A stretch of 7,147 bases of DNA. Origin: an uncultured Bacilli bacterium. GTDB lineage: Bacteria > Bacillota_I > Bacilli_A > ML615J-28 > CAG-313. The notes beneath the pieces are model-generated. The model searched no databases and had not been told where the DNA came from. It was given only the letters and a program-made list of their open reading frames with translations. Shown one piece after another: positions 7,054 to 7,147 of the stretch. The number at the start of each line of letters is the position of its first letter. Within the stretch, counting starts at the first letter, position 1. Location: the NCBI GenBank assembly GCA_904502205.1, contig CAJGDR010000049.1, positions 1-7,147 of the forward strand. Direction: 5' to 3'. A program made the translations under genes and the position numbers.

Positions 7054-7147
7054 TTAAATTGCTTCTTCTTTTAATACTCCAACATAAGGTAAGTTACGAT
7101 ATTTTTCGTTATAATCAAGTCCAAATCCAATAACAAATAAATTTGGT
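7054..7147 (-). CDS. hpt: Hypoxanthine phosphoribosyltransferase, C-terminal fragment
   Basis: The last 30 codons are present, ending in TAA (7056-7054); the rest lies beyond the right edge. The visible tail, with [20 protein letters not shown] followed by VLKEEAI, matches the strongly conserved C-terminus of bacterial hypoxanthine/guanine phosphoribosyltransferases. These are cytosolic purine salvage enzymes that join hypoxanthine or guanine to phosphoribosyl pyrophosphate to make IMP or GMP. The catalytic and PRPP-binding motifs are outside the window, so integrity of the gene cannot be judged. A hairpin follows immediately, and nothing suggests a functional link to the efflux genes downstream. 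Confidence 0.93.
   Translation of the reverse strand, partial: PNLFVIGFGLDYNEKYRNLPYVGVLKEEAI

Noticed and set aside
1..7147. Possible Mycoplasma-type code (TGA as tryptophan)
   Set aside because: The phosphodiesterase gene ends with TGA in the expected place 16 bp before the next gene, and no TGA is needed inside any conserved region.
1..7147. A defence system, CRISPR array, riboswitch or mobile element
   Set aside because: All space is taken by ordinary genes with short gaps. No direct-repeat array, transposase, recombinase or nuclease gene was seen, and the intergenic gaps of about 100 bp or less are explained by terminators and promoters.

Overview
The window is AT-rich and every recognisable gene lies on the minus strand, so it reads from right (7147) to left (1). 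TGA is used as a stop (the phosphodiesterase gene ends on it) and tryptophan is always TGG. The code is therefore the standard bacterial one, not the Mycoplasma/Spiroplasma code. Composition, good AGGAG-type ribosome sites and family content (Hpt, UPF0371/DUF1846, MATE, ABC-FtsX fusion, ECF sigma) point to a low-GC Bacillota, plausibly a lineage near the Mollicutes such as Acholeplasmatales, Erysipelotrichales or RF39-like bacteria. That placement is inference; no phylogenetic marker is present.

Layout in transcription order. (1) 7147-7054: the last 30 codons of hypoxanthine phosphoribosyltransferase (hpt), then an AT-rich hairpin terminator (7004-7043). (2) 6953-3169: a two-gene efflux unit, a 463-residue MATE-family transporter followed 17 bp later by a 791-residue MacB-like protein with the ABC ATPase and FtsX-type permease in one chain. 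It ends in a strong intrinsic terminator (3142-3170) whose stem includes the last two bases of the stop codon. (3) 3122-1: a near-consensus sigma-A promoter (TTGCAA-17-TATAAT) drives a tightly packed unit: a UPF0371/DUF1846 protein of unknown function, a YfcE/YsnB-type metallophosphoesterase, an ECF sigma factor, and a single-pass membrane protein that overlaps the sigma gene by 11 bp and runs off the left edge. The last gene is too short for recognition by family but sits where anti-sigma factors sit.

The efflux unit should export toxic or signalling compounds of unknown identity. The sigma/membrane-protein pair should form a surface-signal transcription switch, coupled by transcription to the DUF1846 and phosphodiesterase genes. 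No mobile element, CRISPR array, tRNA, rRNA or riboswitch was seen, and no stretch longer than about 100 bases lacks a gene. The part most worth following up is the sigma/membrane-protein pair: its N-terminal cytosolic segment has no zinc-binding anti-sigma motif but carries a striking ladder of hydrophobic residues every fourth position.
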